A stretch of 33,979 bases of DNA from JBKECO01 sp047974745 (GTDB lineage: Bacteria; Bacillota; Clostridia; Lachnospirales; Lachnospiraceae): NCBI GenBank assembly GCA_047974745.1, contig JBKECO010000061.1:1-33979 (forward strand). The letters are read 5' to 3'. The notes under the pieces were generated by a model. It worked only from the letters and a program-made list of their open reading frames with translations. It searched no databases and was not told where the DNA came from. Position 1 is the stretch's first letter. Each line of letters opens with the position of its first letter. Made by a program: the position numbers and the translations under genes. Below are positions 1 to 7,365 of the stretch, one piece after another.

Positions 1-2
1 CG

Positions 3-1055
3 AAAGTAGACGTAGGTGCACCGATATTCAACTATGCGATCGCTTATGATACGACGAACCGCGAACCCTTATTTTACGAAGAGTATTCGGGAAGTATCAA
101 TGACATGTCTCAGCTTGAATTCATGCTGGATAAAGCAGCTGGTTATGGCTATAAAAAGGTTGGTTTCATTCTAGACCGGGGATATTTCAGTCGAAATAAC
201 ATTAAAAGTCTGGATGAACACGGATATTCCTTTATCATCATGGTAAAGGGAATGAATGCTATCGTGAATTCTATGATTCTTGAAATGAAAGGGAGCTTCG
301 AAAATAAATGGACACAGCATATCGATGAGTTTGACGTTTATGGGAAGACAGTAAAACGAAAGATGTATGAAAGCGATGAAAAGGATCGTTACTTCCATCT
401 CTATCACAGTAGCACAAAAGAAGGAAATGAACGTGCACTTTTAGCAAAAAAACTTCGCCAGATGAAAGTCCATATGAAAAAACACACGAATGAAGCCGTT
501 CAGTTCGGATCAGGATTCGAGCATTATTACTATCTTCATTATAATGAGGAAAATGGCGTGTTTCAATTTCCGGAAGACCGGACGGATGTGATCGAACGAG
601 AGAATAGTCTCAGTGGATATTTCTGCATTATTACTTCTGAGAACATGACAGCAAAAGAGGCACTGCTTTTATATAAGAACAGAGATGCATCAGAGAAACT
701 GTTCCGCGGAGATAAAACATATCTCGGAAACAAATCACTCAGAATATATGGTGATTCAGCTGCTGAATCCAAGATATTTATTGAGTTTATTGCACTGATC
801 ATTCGGAACCGGATCTATAACTGTCTGAAGGATGAGTGGATGAAACTGGAGAAACGTCCAAACTATATGACGGTACCAGCAGCAATGAAGGAACTGGAAA
901 AGATAGAAATGGTCAGATTGACGGATAACAGGTACCGCCTCGATCATGCAGTAACAGCAACGCAGAAAACGATACTGAAAGCATTTGGAATGGATGCAGG
1001 TATCATCAAACATTATGCGGCTGAAATAGGAAAAATTCTAAAGGAGGCAAAATAA
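3..1055 (+). CDS. IS1634-like (IS4 superfamily) transposase, C-terminal part
   Basis: The open frame runs in from the window edge, so the ATG at 105 is internal and the gene is 5'-partial. The visible part is the catalytic half of a DDE transposase. The motif ILDRGYFS (about 171-194) supplies the second catalytic aspartate. The IS4-superfamily signature Y-x2-R-x3-E-x6-K is complete at about 672-716 (Tyr, Arg, Glu and Lys all in register), giving the catalytic glutamate. The first aspartate must lie upstream of the window. The C terminus ends normally with TAA and is followed after one base by a small accessory gene with its own AAGGAGG. It differs from the transposase starting at 33790, so two element types are present. 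Confidence 0.9.
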   Translation, partial: KVDVGAPIFNYAIAYDTTNREPLFYEEYSGSINDMSQLEFMLDKAAGYGYKKVGFILDRGYFSRNNIKSLDEHGYSFIIMVKGMNAIVNSMILEMKGSFENKWTQHIDEFDVYGKTVKRKMYESDEKDRYFHLYHSSTKEGNERALLAKKLRQMKVHMKKHTNEAVQFGSGFEHYYYLHYNEENGVFQFPEDRTDVIERENSLSGYFCIITSENMTAKEALLLYKNRDASEKLFRGDKTYLGNKSLRIYGDSAAESKIFIEFIALIIRNRIYNCLKDEWMKLEKRPNYMTVPAAMKELEKIEMVRLTDNRYRLDHAVTATQKTILKAFGMDAGIIKHYAAEIGKILKEAK

Positions 1056-1056
1056 A

Positions 1057-1293
1057 ATGGCAAGAGGAAGAAAAACATCTACAGAGACATTGGAACAGCA
1101 GATAGAAAAAGCACAGGAAAAAGTGATTCGGACAAAGTCATCTTATGATAATGCGGTGTCGTCCTTGCAGAAACTACTGGATAAGAGAGATGAAAAACGA
1201 AAAGATGATCTTTGGAATGCAGTAATTAAGAGCAATAAGTCATATGAGGAAATCCTTCAGATGCTGGGAAATGGGTCGGAAGAAGAAAATTAA
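1057..1293 (+). CDS. Small coiled-coil accessory protein of the IS
   Basis: A 78-residue charged protein that starts one base after the transposase stop, with AAGGAGG overlapping the end of that gene, so the two are probably translated together. The N terminus is basic (MARGRKTS), residues 10-50 form a long Lys/Glu-rich heptad-like helix, and the C terminus has a short SYEEIL-type helix. Small basic-coiled-coil genes of this kind follow related transposase genes in clostridia; I know no proven function. A role as DNA-binding or transposase-partner protein is inference. The size and layout also resemble short coiled-coil proteins of conjugative elements (DUF4315-like), but I cannot assign the family. 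Confidence 0.7.
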   Translation: MARGRKTSTETLEQQIEKAQEKVIRTKSSYDNAVSSLQKLLDKRDEKRKDDLWNAVIKSNKSYEEILQMLGNGSEEEN

Positions 1294-1306
1294 AATCAAA
1301 GTCAAG

Positions 1307-1345
1307 AAATCCCGTTTTTGTGAAACATACACAAAACGGGATTTT
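1307..1345 (+). terminator. Hairpin terminator after the IS genes
   Basis: A 15-bp stem (AAATCCCGTTTTGTG and its complement, with one extra T in the left arm) around a short loop, followed by TTTTT on the plus strand. It lies 13 bases after the accessory gene and probably ends the IS transcript. Confidence 0.8.
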
Positions 1346-1463
1346 TAAGGTGTAAAAAAAGCGGAAGCTAACAATAATATGCAATAAGTGCATGTACATA
1401 TATTATGCGATTAAACGAAGAAAAACAAAGAAAATCGAAAAAATTTCGATTGGACGAAAATAA

Positions 1464-1492
1464 TTTACAATATTAATGAGTAGTGTTATAAT
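1464..1492 (+). promoter_or_regulatory. Promoter of the truncated ATPase gene
   Basis: TTTACA (1464-1469) and TATAAT (1487-1492) are separated by 17 bp, about 45 bp before the ATG at 1538. A ribosome binding site AAAGGGG lies at 1525-1531. The start signals of this broken gene thus look intact. Confidence 0.7.
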
Positions 1493-1537
1493 TATGTGAT
1501 AATAATAGTATAAATATATTGTTGAAAGGGGTGTAAT

Positions 1538-1736
1538 ATGATAAAAAGAGATATATATTTAAATAAAATTAGACCATTTTACGATTCAGAATTAATAAAA
1601 GTGATTACTGGAATTAGACGTTCAGGAAAATCAGTGATTTTGAAGCAAATTATAGAAGAAGTAAAAAGTAGCAGTAAAGAAGAGAAAAATATAATTTATG
1701 TTAATTTTGAAGATTTTGAATACGAATGAATATTCT
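1538..1736 (+). pseudogene. AAA-type ATPase, N-terminal fragment cut by IS21
   Basis: Sixty-three codons encode the start of an ATPase of the DUF4143-linked type, normally about 400 residues. The P-loop GIRRSGKS is at residues 25-32, and the fragment stops just after the strand YVNFEDFEYE, before Walker B. The stop codon arises at the junction with the IS21 element that begins near 1737. No continuation of this protein is visible on the far side of the element, so the remainder was lost, not just displaced. Promoter and ribosome binding site remain. Families of this kind include chromosomal ATPases of unknown role; no function is claimed for the fragment. Confidence 0.8.
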
Positions 1737-1752
1737 TGTGCGATGAAATCGC

Positions 1753-1795
1753 TGTTCCGGAAAAATGGAAATCAGATGTCCGGAACAGGAAATCA
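1753..1795 (+). repeat. IS21 left terminal repeats L1 and L2
   Basis: Two adjacent units (1753-1774 and 1775-1795) fit the pattern nnnTCCGGn(5-6)GGAAATCA. They match, in inverted orientation, the three units at the other end of the element. In IS21 elements such repeats are transposase binding sites; here that is inferred from position and similarity. Confidence 0.75.
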
Positions 1796-1814
1796 TCAGT
1801 TGCTTTGTGCGAGT

Positions 1815-2591
1815 TTACTCGCTCATGTTTTTGTCTAGCCCATAGATCTCTCTCATTGAGATATCTTTTGAAGGGTCAATGCTCTGAATGTTGATTTTAT
1901 ATGCATCATACACAATTCGATCCAGTATGGCATCAGCAAGAGGACTTGATTCTCCACCCAACTGTTCATACCATCCTTCCTGTAGATACTGGGAGCAGAA
2001 AATCGTAGAAGATTTCTTACGTCTCCGATGCAGGAGTTCAAATATATCCTTCTGTTCATTGTCAGTAGGTTTCAGTAAAAGCCATTCATCAATGATTAGT
2101 AGAAGTGGATTGGCATATTTGGCCATGACCTTCTTGTATGTGCCTTCATTCCTTGACATCTCCAGTTCTATTAACAGATCTGGTAGACGCACATATTTCG
2201 TGTTGTAATACTGCTTACATGCTTCCATGCCGAAAGCACAGGCCATGTAAGTCTTACCACTACCTGTTGCACCAGTAATAAATAAGTTGCGGTGTTCAGA
2301 TATATATTCGCAAGCAGCTAGTCTCCTTATGAGTTCTCTGTTTAACTTGCGTCCTGAAGTATAATCGATATCCATGATACTTGCTTCAGTCTGGTCGAAT
2401 CCAGCGTTATGAATCAGTCTTTTCAGTCGGTTATTTTTACGACTGCTGAATTCGATATCGGTCAGCATACCAAAGCGGTCTTCGAAGGAAACTTCTTTCA
2501 TCTTTGGATCATTTAGCTGATTACGGAATGCATCTGCCATAGAGCTAAGACGCATTTCAATTAATTTATCAATCGTACTTTGGTTTGTCAT
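1815..2591 (-). CDS. istB: IS21-family helper ATPase IstB
   Basis: A 258-residue AAA+ ATPase that assists the IstA transposase by target selection and assembly of the transposition complex. Walker A GATGSGKT is at residues 107-114 and Walker B LLLIIDEW around 163-170, with Asp168 and Glu169. The N-terminal 100 residues have the helical region typical of IstB/DnaC-like proteins. The length is normal and no frameshift is seen. It starts 6 bases after the istA stop, which suggests translational coupling. Its last codons (Met-Ser-Glu-stop) lie within a small palindrome that is echoed near the element's other end. Confidence 0.95.
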   Translation of the reverse strand: MTNQSTIDKLIEMRLSSMADAFRNQLNDPKMKEVSFEDRFGMLTDIEFSSRKNNRLKRLIHNAGFDQTEASIMDIDYTSGRKLNRELIRRLAACEYISEHRNLFITGATGSGKTYMACAFGMEACKQYYNTKYVRLPDLLIELEMSRNEGTYKKVMAKYANPLLLIIDEWLLLKPTDNEQKDIFELLHRRRKKSSTIFCSQYLQEGWYEQLGGESSPLADAILDRIVYDAYKINIQSIDPSKDISMREIYGLDKNMSE

Positions 2592-2597
2592 AAGTGT

Positions 2598-4142
2598 TTA
2601 CCTCCGATAATAGTCGGCACCTCTTGTGATGCCATACTTATTTTGTGTGCTTGCTGATTTTTCTAAAGAATCAGCGTCAACAGATTTGTCATGCCCTGCT
2701 GTGAGTATGTTTTTAATACTTTTGTAGCTAGGCGTTGCTGTGTAGCTGAGAGCCTTTTCACAGGCAGCTTCTAATCTCTCTACTGAGTATTTATCAGCAA
2801 GCTTAAGAAGTCCCATACAGCCTTTATAAGTCTGTTGTTCCACGCGTTTGGAGGTAAGGATTGCATCCACTACCTTGTACGTATTGTTACCGATCCGCTC
2901 ACCCCACTTACGGAAACGATCACCGTTCCATTCCAGATATTTCTGGTGGTCTTCTGGCATATGTTCCAGAATCGTATCATACTGACCTTTTCTGCCATGA
3001 AGTCTTTTGTGAGAAGCTATGCGATTATGGTTGTAGAAAATTTCAATTGTAGTATCTGTTACCCTGACATCTACCTTGCGTTTAATGTATTCATATGGAA
3101 CCGAGTATAGCATTCCATCAATGGATATGTGATAATTGAACTGAACAGTGGCCTGTTTCCAGTCCGCCAGTTCAAAAGAGGTAGCAGGTAGGGGAGCCAA
3201 CAATGGCAGTTCTTCGTCGCGGAAGAGTTCCAATCGGCTACCTTCTTTCTTTTGAAAGAGCCTTTTATTGAATTCTTCTAGTTTCTGACGAATCACACGA
3301 TTTAATTCTGCAAGTGAAAAGAATTGTTCATCACGTAGTGCAGCGATAATCCAGGTGGAAATATTTCCAACAGACCCTTCTGCATTTGGCTTGTCCTTTG
3401 GTGCCCGGATTCTGGCTGGAATAATAGCAGTACCATAGTGCTCAGCCATTTCCTGATAAGTGGTATTGATTCGTTGATCGTTCCAGTTGTTGTTATGTAT
3501 CACTGCTGTTTTACAGTTGTCAGGAACCAGAATCTTAGCAACACCACCAAAGAACTGATACATATGGACATGTGCTCTGATCCATGCAGGTTGTTTTTCA
3601 TCAATGAATGCTTCGGCATACACGTATTGGCTATAGGTCATAACACCAACAAAAACATAAGCATTTATGATTTCTCCTGTATCCGGATCGATGATATGAG
3701 CTGGATCACCAGCCCAGTCCACTTCCACCTGTTCACCAGGTTTACGATTGATGTGCATGGTTGCACGGTGTTTTTGCTCATCCTGTTGGATGTAATAGCA
3801 GAACTGGGAATACATTAAAGGTTCATCGCCATTTAAGCGGCAATCTTCCATGTATTCGGTCCACAAGAGTTTCTTACTTACGCCATTGCGCAAGAGTTCC
3901 TTGCGGATGTAAGCATAGTCTGGTATACGTTTTTCTGTAGCCGGTTTGTTGCTTTTGGGAAACAAAAGATTTCCTAAAGCAGTATCTGTCATAGAATCAT
4001 CCAATGGCCATTCGAGATTTAATTCTTTGGCACGATGCTGGACTTTTACGACAGTTTTCTGTGCAACACCACAGCTTGCCATAATGTTGCGTTGTGTGAA
4101 TCCAAGGTTTGTAAGCCTAATGATTTCACGATACTTGGTCAT
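2598..4142 (-). CDS. istA: IS21-family transposase IstA
   Basis: A 514-residue DDE transposase. Residues 1-45 form a helix-turn-helix (GFTQRNIMASCGVAQKTV region). The rve catalytic core carries Asp142 (VEVDWAGDP), Asp208 (VPDNCKTAV) and Glu255 (KPNAEGSVG), the expected D-D-E order. A C-terminal domain of IstA type follows. The gene is full length, with AAGGAGG just before the ATG, and is intact, so the element may be active. It is followed at once by istB in the usual two-gene arrangement. Confidence 0.95.
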   Translation of the reverse strand: MTKYREIIRLTNLGFTQRNIMASCGVAQKTVVKVQHRAKELNLEWPLDDSMTDTALGNLLFPKSNKPATEKRIPDYAYIRKELLRNGVSKKLLWTEYMEDCRLNGDEPLMYSQFCYYIQQDEQKHRATMHINRKPGEQVEVDWAGDPAHIIDPDTGEIINAYVFVGVMTYSQYVYAEAFIDEKQPAWIRAHVHMYQFFGGVAKILVPDNCKTAVIHNNNWNDQRINTTYQEMAEHYGTAIIPARIRAPKDKPNAEGSVGNISTWIIAALRDEQFFSLAELNRVIRQKLEEFNKRLFQKKEGSRLELFRDEELPLLAPLPATSFELADWKQATVQFNYHISIDGMLYSVPYEYIKRKVDVRVTDTTIEIFYNHNRIASHKRLHGRKGQYDTILEHMPEDHQKYLEWNGDRFRKWGERIGNNTYKVVDAILTSKRVEQQTYKGCMGLLKLADKYSVERLEAACEKALSYTATPSYKSIKNILTAGHDKSVDADSLEKSASTQNKYGITRGADYYRR

Positions 4143-4214
4143 AATAGTGACCTCCTTATAATGGATTTACATCATTCGATGCATAATTCCATTATAGGAA
4201 AATATATAGAAAAA

Positions 4215-4282
4215 TGATTTCCAAAAGACTGGAATCATGATTTCTCAAAAAACGGAATGTTGATTTCCAATCACCGGACTGG
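4215..4282 (-). repeat. IS21 right terminal repeats R3, R2 and R1
   Basis: Three tandem units of 23, 23 and 22 bp (4215-4237, 4238-4260, 4261-4282) each begin with TGATTT on the plus strand and end in a TCCGG/TTCCG-like core on the minus strand. They are inverted copies of the two units at 1753-1795. They lie between the istA start and the element end. Confidence 0.75.
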
Positions 4283-4312
4283 TGATGGATTTCGCTCCGG
4301 ATTACTCACTCA

Positions 4313-4387
4313 TACCCTCCAGAAATTAGTTTTTATGATCCATGGGAAGTATGTTCAAGTGCGCAACTAATAATAGAATTGGAGTGA
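4313..4387 (+). pseudogene. Possible 3' end of a gene cut off by the IS21 insertion
   Basis: Directly after the IS21 end, the frame starting at 4313 stays open for 24 codons and ends with TGA at 4385-4387, five bases before the DUF1848 start; its last codons (TTG GAG) form part of that gene's ribosome binding site. The predicted end (FYDPWEVCSSAQLIIELE) has a protein-like composition. I read this as the tail of a gene that was translationally coupled to DUF1848 and lost its body on insertion or later deletion. The frame is short, so chance is a real alternative. Confidence 0.3.
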
Positions 4388-4391
4388 AAAA

Positions 4392-5336
4392 ATGATATTA
4401 AGTGTAAGTAGACGAACTGACATACCTTGTTACTATTCTGATTGGTTTTTCAATAGAATTATTGATGGTTACTTGTATGTTCGAAATCCAATGAATATTC
4501 ATCAAGTCAGCAAAATAGATATTTCACCTGAGGTTGTCGATTGTATTGTCTTTTGGACAAAAAATCCTCAGCCAATGCTTAATCGAATTGATGAACTTAA
4601 AAATTTTAAGTACTATTTTCAATTTTCTCTCACTGGGTATGGTCATGAAATAGAAGAAAATATACCAAATAAAAAAGAAATTATGATTCCTATTTTTCAA
4701 AATTTGTCTAAGAAAATTGGAAAAGAGAAAATTATTTGGCGATACGATCCAATTCTTTTAAACCCAAACTATACCATTGAGTACCATTTAAAAGCTTTTG
4801 AGTCAATAGCGCAAGAACTGAAAGGATACACTGAAAAAGTTGTAATCAGTTTTATTGATATGTACACAAAAATATCGAGTAATATGAAATCTCTAGATAT
4901 TTTTCCAATCGAGCATAATGATATGATTATTTTGGCAAAAGAGTTAAAAAAAATAGCTGATGCATACAATCTTACAATTGAAACTTGTGCTGAACAGATA
5001 GATTTAAAGAAGTATGGTATTATACATGGACATTGTATTGATCAAAATTTAATAGAAAAATTAATTGATTGCAAAATCTCAGGGTCAAAGGATAAAAATC
5101 AACGACAAGAATGTGGTTGTTTTGAAAGTATTGACATCGGATCATACAATACATGTAAAAATGGATGTAAATATTGCTATGCAAATTATAGTCGCAATAG
5201 CGTAGAGAAAAACTCTATTTGCTATGACCCACAATCTCCTATACTTTGTAGCAAAATATTGCCTGAAGATAAAATTACCGAGCGTAAAGTAACGTCGCTT
5301 AAGATATCTCAATTAAGTATCTTTGACAATATTTAG
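4392..5336 (+). CDS. DUF1848 family protein with radical-SAM-like Cys motif
   Basis: A 314-residue protein that begins with the family hallmark ILSVSRRTDIP and contains VVDCIVFWTKNP (residues 48-59) and IIWRYDPI (114-121), all typical of DUF1848. Near the C terminus Cys255, Cys259 and Cys262 form CX3CX2C, the spacing of the iron-sulfur site of radical SAM enzymes, with Cys241 and Cys243 just before it. The family is known to carry such a cysteine cluster at its C terminus; its reaction is unknown. The ribosome binding site GGAG overlaps the stop of a possible upstream gene fragment. Base composition is clearly more AT-rich than the neighbouring housekeeping genes, and IS elements adjoin, which suggests horizontal acquisition. 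Confidence 0.85.
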   Translation: MILSVSRRTDIPCYYSDWFFNRIIDGYLYVRNPMNIHQVSKIDISPEVVDCIVFWTKNPQPMLNRIDELKNFKYYFQFSLTGYGHEIEENIPNKKEIMIPIFQNLSKKIGKEKIIWRYDPILLNPNYTIEYHLKAFESIAQELKGYTEKVVISFIDMYTKISSNMKSLDIFPIEHNDMIILAKELKKIADAYNLTIETCAEQIDLKKYGIIHGHCIDQNLIEKLIDCKISGSKDKNQRQECGCFESIDIGSYNTCKNGCKYCYANYSRNSVEKNSICYDPQSPILCSKILPEDKITERKVTSLKISQLSIFDNI

Positions 5337-5365
5337 AATCAAACTAGAATCACACGCAAAAAAAT

Positions 5366-5402
5366 AACGCTACAACCCTTGATTTTACTGGGTTGTAGCG
5401 TT
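5366..5402. terminator. Bidirectional terminator between DUF1848 and guaA
   Basis: A perfect 13-bp stem (AACGCTACAACCC and its complement) with an 11-base loop, flanked by AAAAAAAT on the left and TTTC on the right. It sits between the 3' ends of convergent genes and can serve both, most strongly guaA on the minus strand. Confidence 0.85.
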
Positions 5403-5410
5403 TCTTCATG

Positions 5411-6952
5411 TCACTCAAACTCAATCGTTCCAGGTGGTTTACTTGTCAAATCGTACATGACACGATTGACGCCCTTCACTTCATTTACAATTCTATTCAT
5501 TACTATCTGCAGTACTTCAAACGGAATATTTGCGCATTCTGCTGTCATGAAGTCTGTTGTTGTTACGGCTCGCAATGCAATAGCATAGTCATAGGTTCTG
5601 AAATCACCCATTACTCCCACGGATCTCATATTTGTAAGTCCAGCGAAATATTGATTGATTTCTCCGGCGATGCCAGCCTTTTGAATTTCATCTCTATATA
5701 TAAAATCTGCCTCCTGAACCATTTTGACCTTTTCAGGGGTAACCTCACCAATGATTCGAATACCAAGACCTGGTCCAGGGAAAGGTTGGCGAAATACAAG
5801 GTAGTCCGGGATGCCAAGCTCTAGTCCTGCTTTGCGTACTTCGTCTTTGAAAAGCATTCGAAGTGGTTCGACGATTTCCTTAAAATCAACATAATCGGGA
5901 AGTCCGCCAACATTATGGTGGGATTTGATCACTGCTGATTTTCCAAGTCCAGATTCAATGACATCGGGATATATTGTGCCCTGAACCAAATAGTCCACTG
6001 CACCGATCTTTTGAGCCTCTTCTTCAAATACTCGAATGAATTCTTCCCCGATGATCTTGCGCTTCGCTTCAGGCTCTTCCACTCCCTTTAACTTTTCAAA
6101 ATAACGCTCTTGTGCATTGACACGGATAAAGTTCAGATCATATTCACCGTCTGCCCCAAATACTTTTTCCACTTCATCTCCCTCATCTTTTCTGAGGAGC
6201 CCATGATCCACAAAAACACATGTAAGTTGTTTACCAACAGCTTTTGAGAGTAAGACTGCGGCTACAGAGGAGTCAACCCCGCCTGAAAGCGCACACAGGA
6301 CTTTTCCCTTGCCGATACGCTCACGTAGCTGTATGATCGTGCTTTCCACGAATGAATCCATTTTCCATTCTCCGTTACATTCACAAATGTTATATACGAA
6401 GTTTGAAAGCATTTTCTGGCCTTCCGCTGTGTGCAGTACTTCTGGATGAAATTGAACTGCATAAAGCTTTTTCGCTGCATCTTCCATTCCCGCAATAGGA
6501 CATGAAGGTGTATACGCAGTAATTCGAAAGCTCTCCGGTGCACGCTCAATATAGTCAGTATGACTCATCCAGCAAACCGTTTTTTTAGATATATTTTCAA
6601 ATAGCTGGCTAGTTGGATCAATTGTGACTTCTGTTTTACCATATTCACTAACTGGTGCAGTCTCCACATTTCCACCTAATACATATGTCATCAATTGTGA
6701 ACCATAGCAAATACCTAGAATAGGAATTCCGAGTTCAAATAACTCCTTCCCGCATTTTGGTGATTCTTCATCGTAAACGCTGTTTGGCCCTCCGGTAAGA
6801 ATGATTCCACTTGGGTTCATCTCTCGAATCGTTTCAAGCGGCAGGTCATACGGATGTACTTCACAATATACATTGCATTCGCGCACACGTCTGGCTATAA
6901 GTTGATTATATTGTCCGCCAAAATCAAGAACTATGACATTTTCTCTGCTCAT
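5411..6952 (-). CDS. guaA: GMP synthase (glutamine-hydrolysing)
   Basis: A 513-residue enzyme converting XMP, ATP and glutamine to GMP in the cytoplasm. The class I glutamine amidotransferase domain carries Cys82 (GICYGS), His169 and Glu171 (VQFHPEV). The ATP pyrophosphatase domain carries the P-loop SGGVDSS at 223-229. The C-terminal dimerisation domain ends in the hallmark TSKPPGTIEFE. Length is as expected. AGGAGG precedes the ATG. It is transcribed alone from the promoter at 7066-7094, through a leader of about 100 bases that holds a triple short repeat. I looked for the conserved cores of a purine riboswitch in the leader and found none. Confidence 0.97.
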   Translation of the reverse strand: MSRENVIVLDFGGQYNQLIARRVRECNVYCEVHPYDLPLETIREMNPSGIILTGGPNSVYDEESPKCGKELFELGIPILGICYGSQLMTYVLGGNVETAPVSEYGKTEVTIDPTSQLFENISKKTVCWMSHTDYIERAPESFRITAYTPSCPIAGMEDAAKKLYAVQFHPEVLHTAEGQKMLSNFVYNICECNGEWKMDSFVESTIIQLRERIGKGKVLCALSGGVDSSVAAVLLSKAVGKQLTCVFVDHGLLRKDEGDEVEKVFGADGEYDLNFIRVNAQERYFEKLKGVEEPEAKRKIIGEEFIRVFEEEAQKIGAVDYLVQGTIYPDVIESGLGKSAVIKSHHNVGGLPDYVDFKEIVEPLRMLFKDEVRKAGLELGIPDYLVFRQPFPGPGLGIRIIGEVTPEKVKMVQEADFIYRDEIQKAGIAGEINQYFAGLTNMRSVGVMGDFRTYDYAIALRAVTTTDFMTAECANIPFEVLQIVMNRIVNEVKGVNRVMYDLTSKPPGTIEFE

Positions 6953-6990
6953 TGGAAAATCCTCCTATATTATATTCATATCTATCCAAA

Positions 6991-7050
6991 TTGATATAAA
7001 TACTCATTTATATAATTACATTTTTGATATAAAAGTACTTCTGATATAAA
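6991..7050 (-). repeat. Triple TGATATAAA repeat in the guaA leader
   Basis: TGATATAAA occurs at 6992, 7025 and 7042 on the plus strand, within the leader between promoter and start codon. The region is very AT-rich, so the repeat may be chance, but it could also be a regulatory site. No terminator-like hairpin is visible in the leader. Confidence 0.4.
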
Positions 7051-7065
7051 TTCGCTCTATGTGCT

Positions 7066-7094
7066 ATTATATGTCACGAATGAAATCATGACAA
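7066..7094 (-). promoter_or_regulatory. guaA promoter
   Basis: On the minus strand TTGTCA (7089-7094) and TATAAT (7066-7071) are separated by exactly 17 bp. The start site would lie near 7059, about 107 bases before the guaA ATG. Confidence 0.8.
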
Positions 7095-7365
7095 GGATAT
7101 TTAACACCTGTAAAAACATTTTAATACCTATAAGAATATTTTTACCATCTTCATCATTTTTTTTAACAACTCTTTCTTGGCTTTTCGTTTGTTTTTTGGC
7201 TATTTGACTATTATTCTGTAGTTATTGTACATCTGTGCTATATGTAATAAATTATCATAGTTTTATCTTGAAAAATGTGTCATTTTTCGACGATTAATGC
7301 TATTCTTTATACATATAATATCAGTTTGATCGTTGTTTGGTTTAGGAAAATGGAAGGAGTTTAAA
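7095..7365. other. AT-rich divergent spacer between guaA and the pirin gene
   Basis: Apart from the guaA promoter just to the left, this spacer holds a T-rich stretch around 7157-7166 and a perfect inverted repeat GAAAAATG-TGT-CATTTTTC at 7270-7288, about 80 bp before the pirin start. TATAAT at 7315-7320 is a possible -10 element for pirin, but no good -35 matches it. The inverted repeat could be an operator. I see no gene or RNA here. Confidence 0.4.

Larger units (their letters stand above)
1..1345 (+). mobile_element. IS1634-like insertion sequence, 5' end cut by window edge
   Basis: The right-hand part of an insertion sequence: the 3' part of a DDE transposase gene, a small downstream gene one base after it, and a strong hairpin. 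The left end is outside the window, so neither inverted repeat can be matched and the right boundary is a guess placed at the end of the hairpin; it could lie further right, up to about 1450. Confidence 0.7.
1737..4312 (-). mobile_element. Complete IS21-family insertion sequence
   Basis: About 2.58 kb with intact istA and istB on the minus strand. The ends are marked by related repeats pointing inward: two at the istB end and three at the istA end, as expected for the multiple terminal repeats of IS21 elements. Outer ends are placed at TGTGCGATG (1737) and, on the other strand, TGAGTGAGT (ending 4312); these share 8 of 14 positions, so the boundaries are approximate to a few bases. No matching target duplication is seen beside them. 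Confidence 0.85.

Noticed and set aside
5408..5824. A plus-strand frame of 138 codons opposite guaA
   Set aside because: It lies fully antisense to the conserved guaA coding sequence and resembles no protein.
6953..7065. A purine riboswitch before guaA
   Set aside because: The conserved loop and junction sequences were not found on the minus strand.
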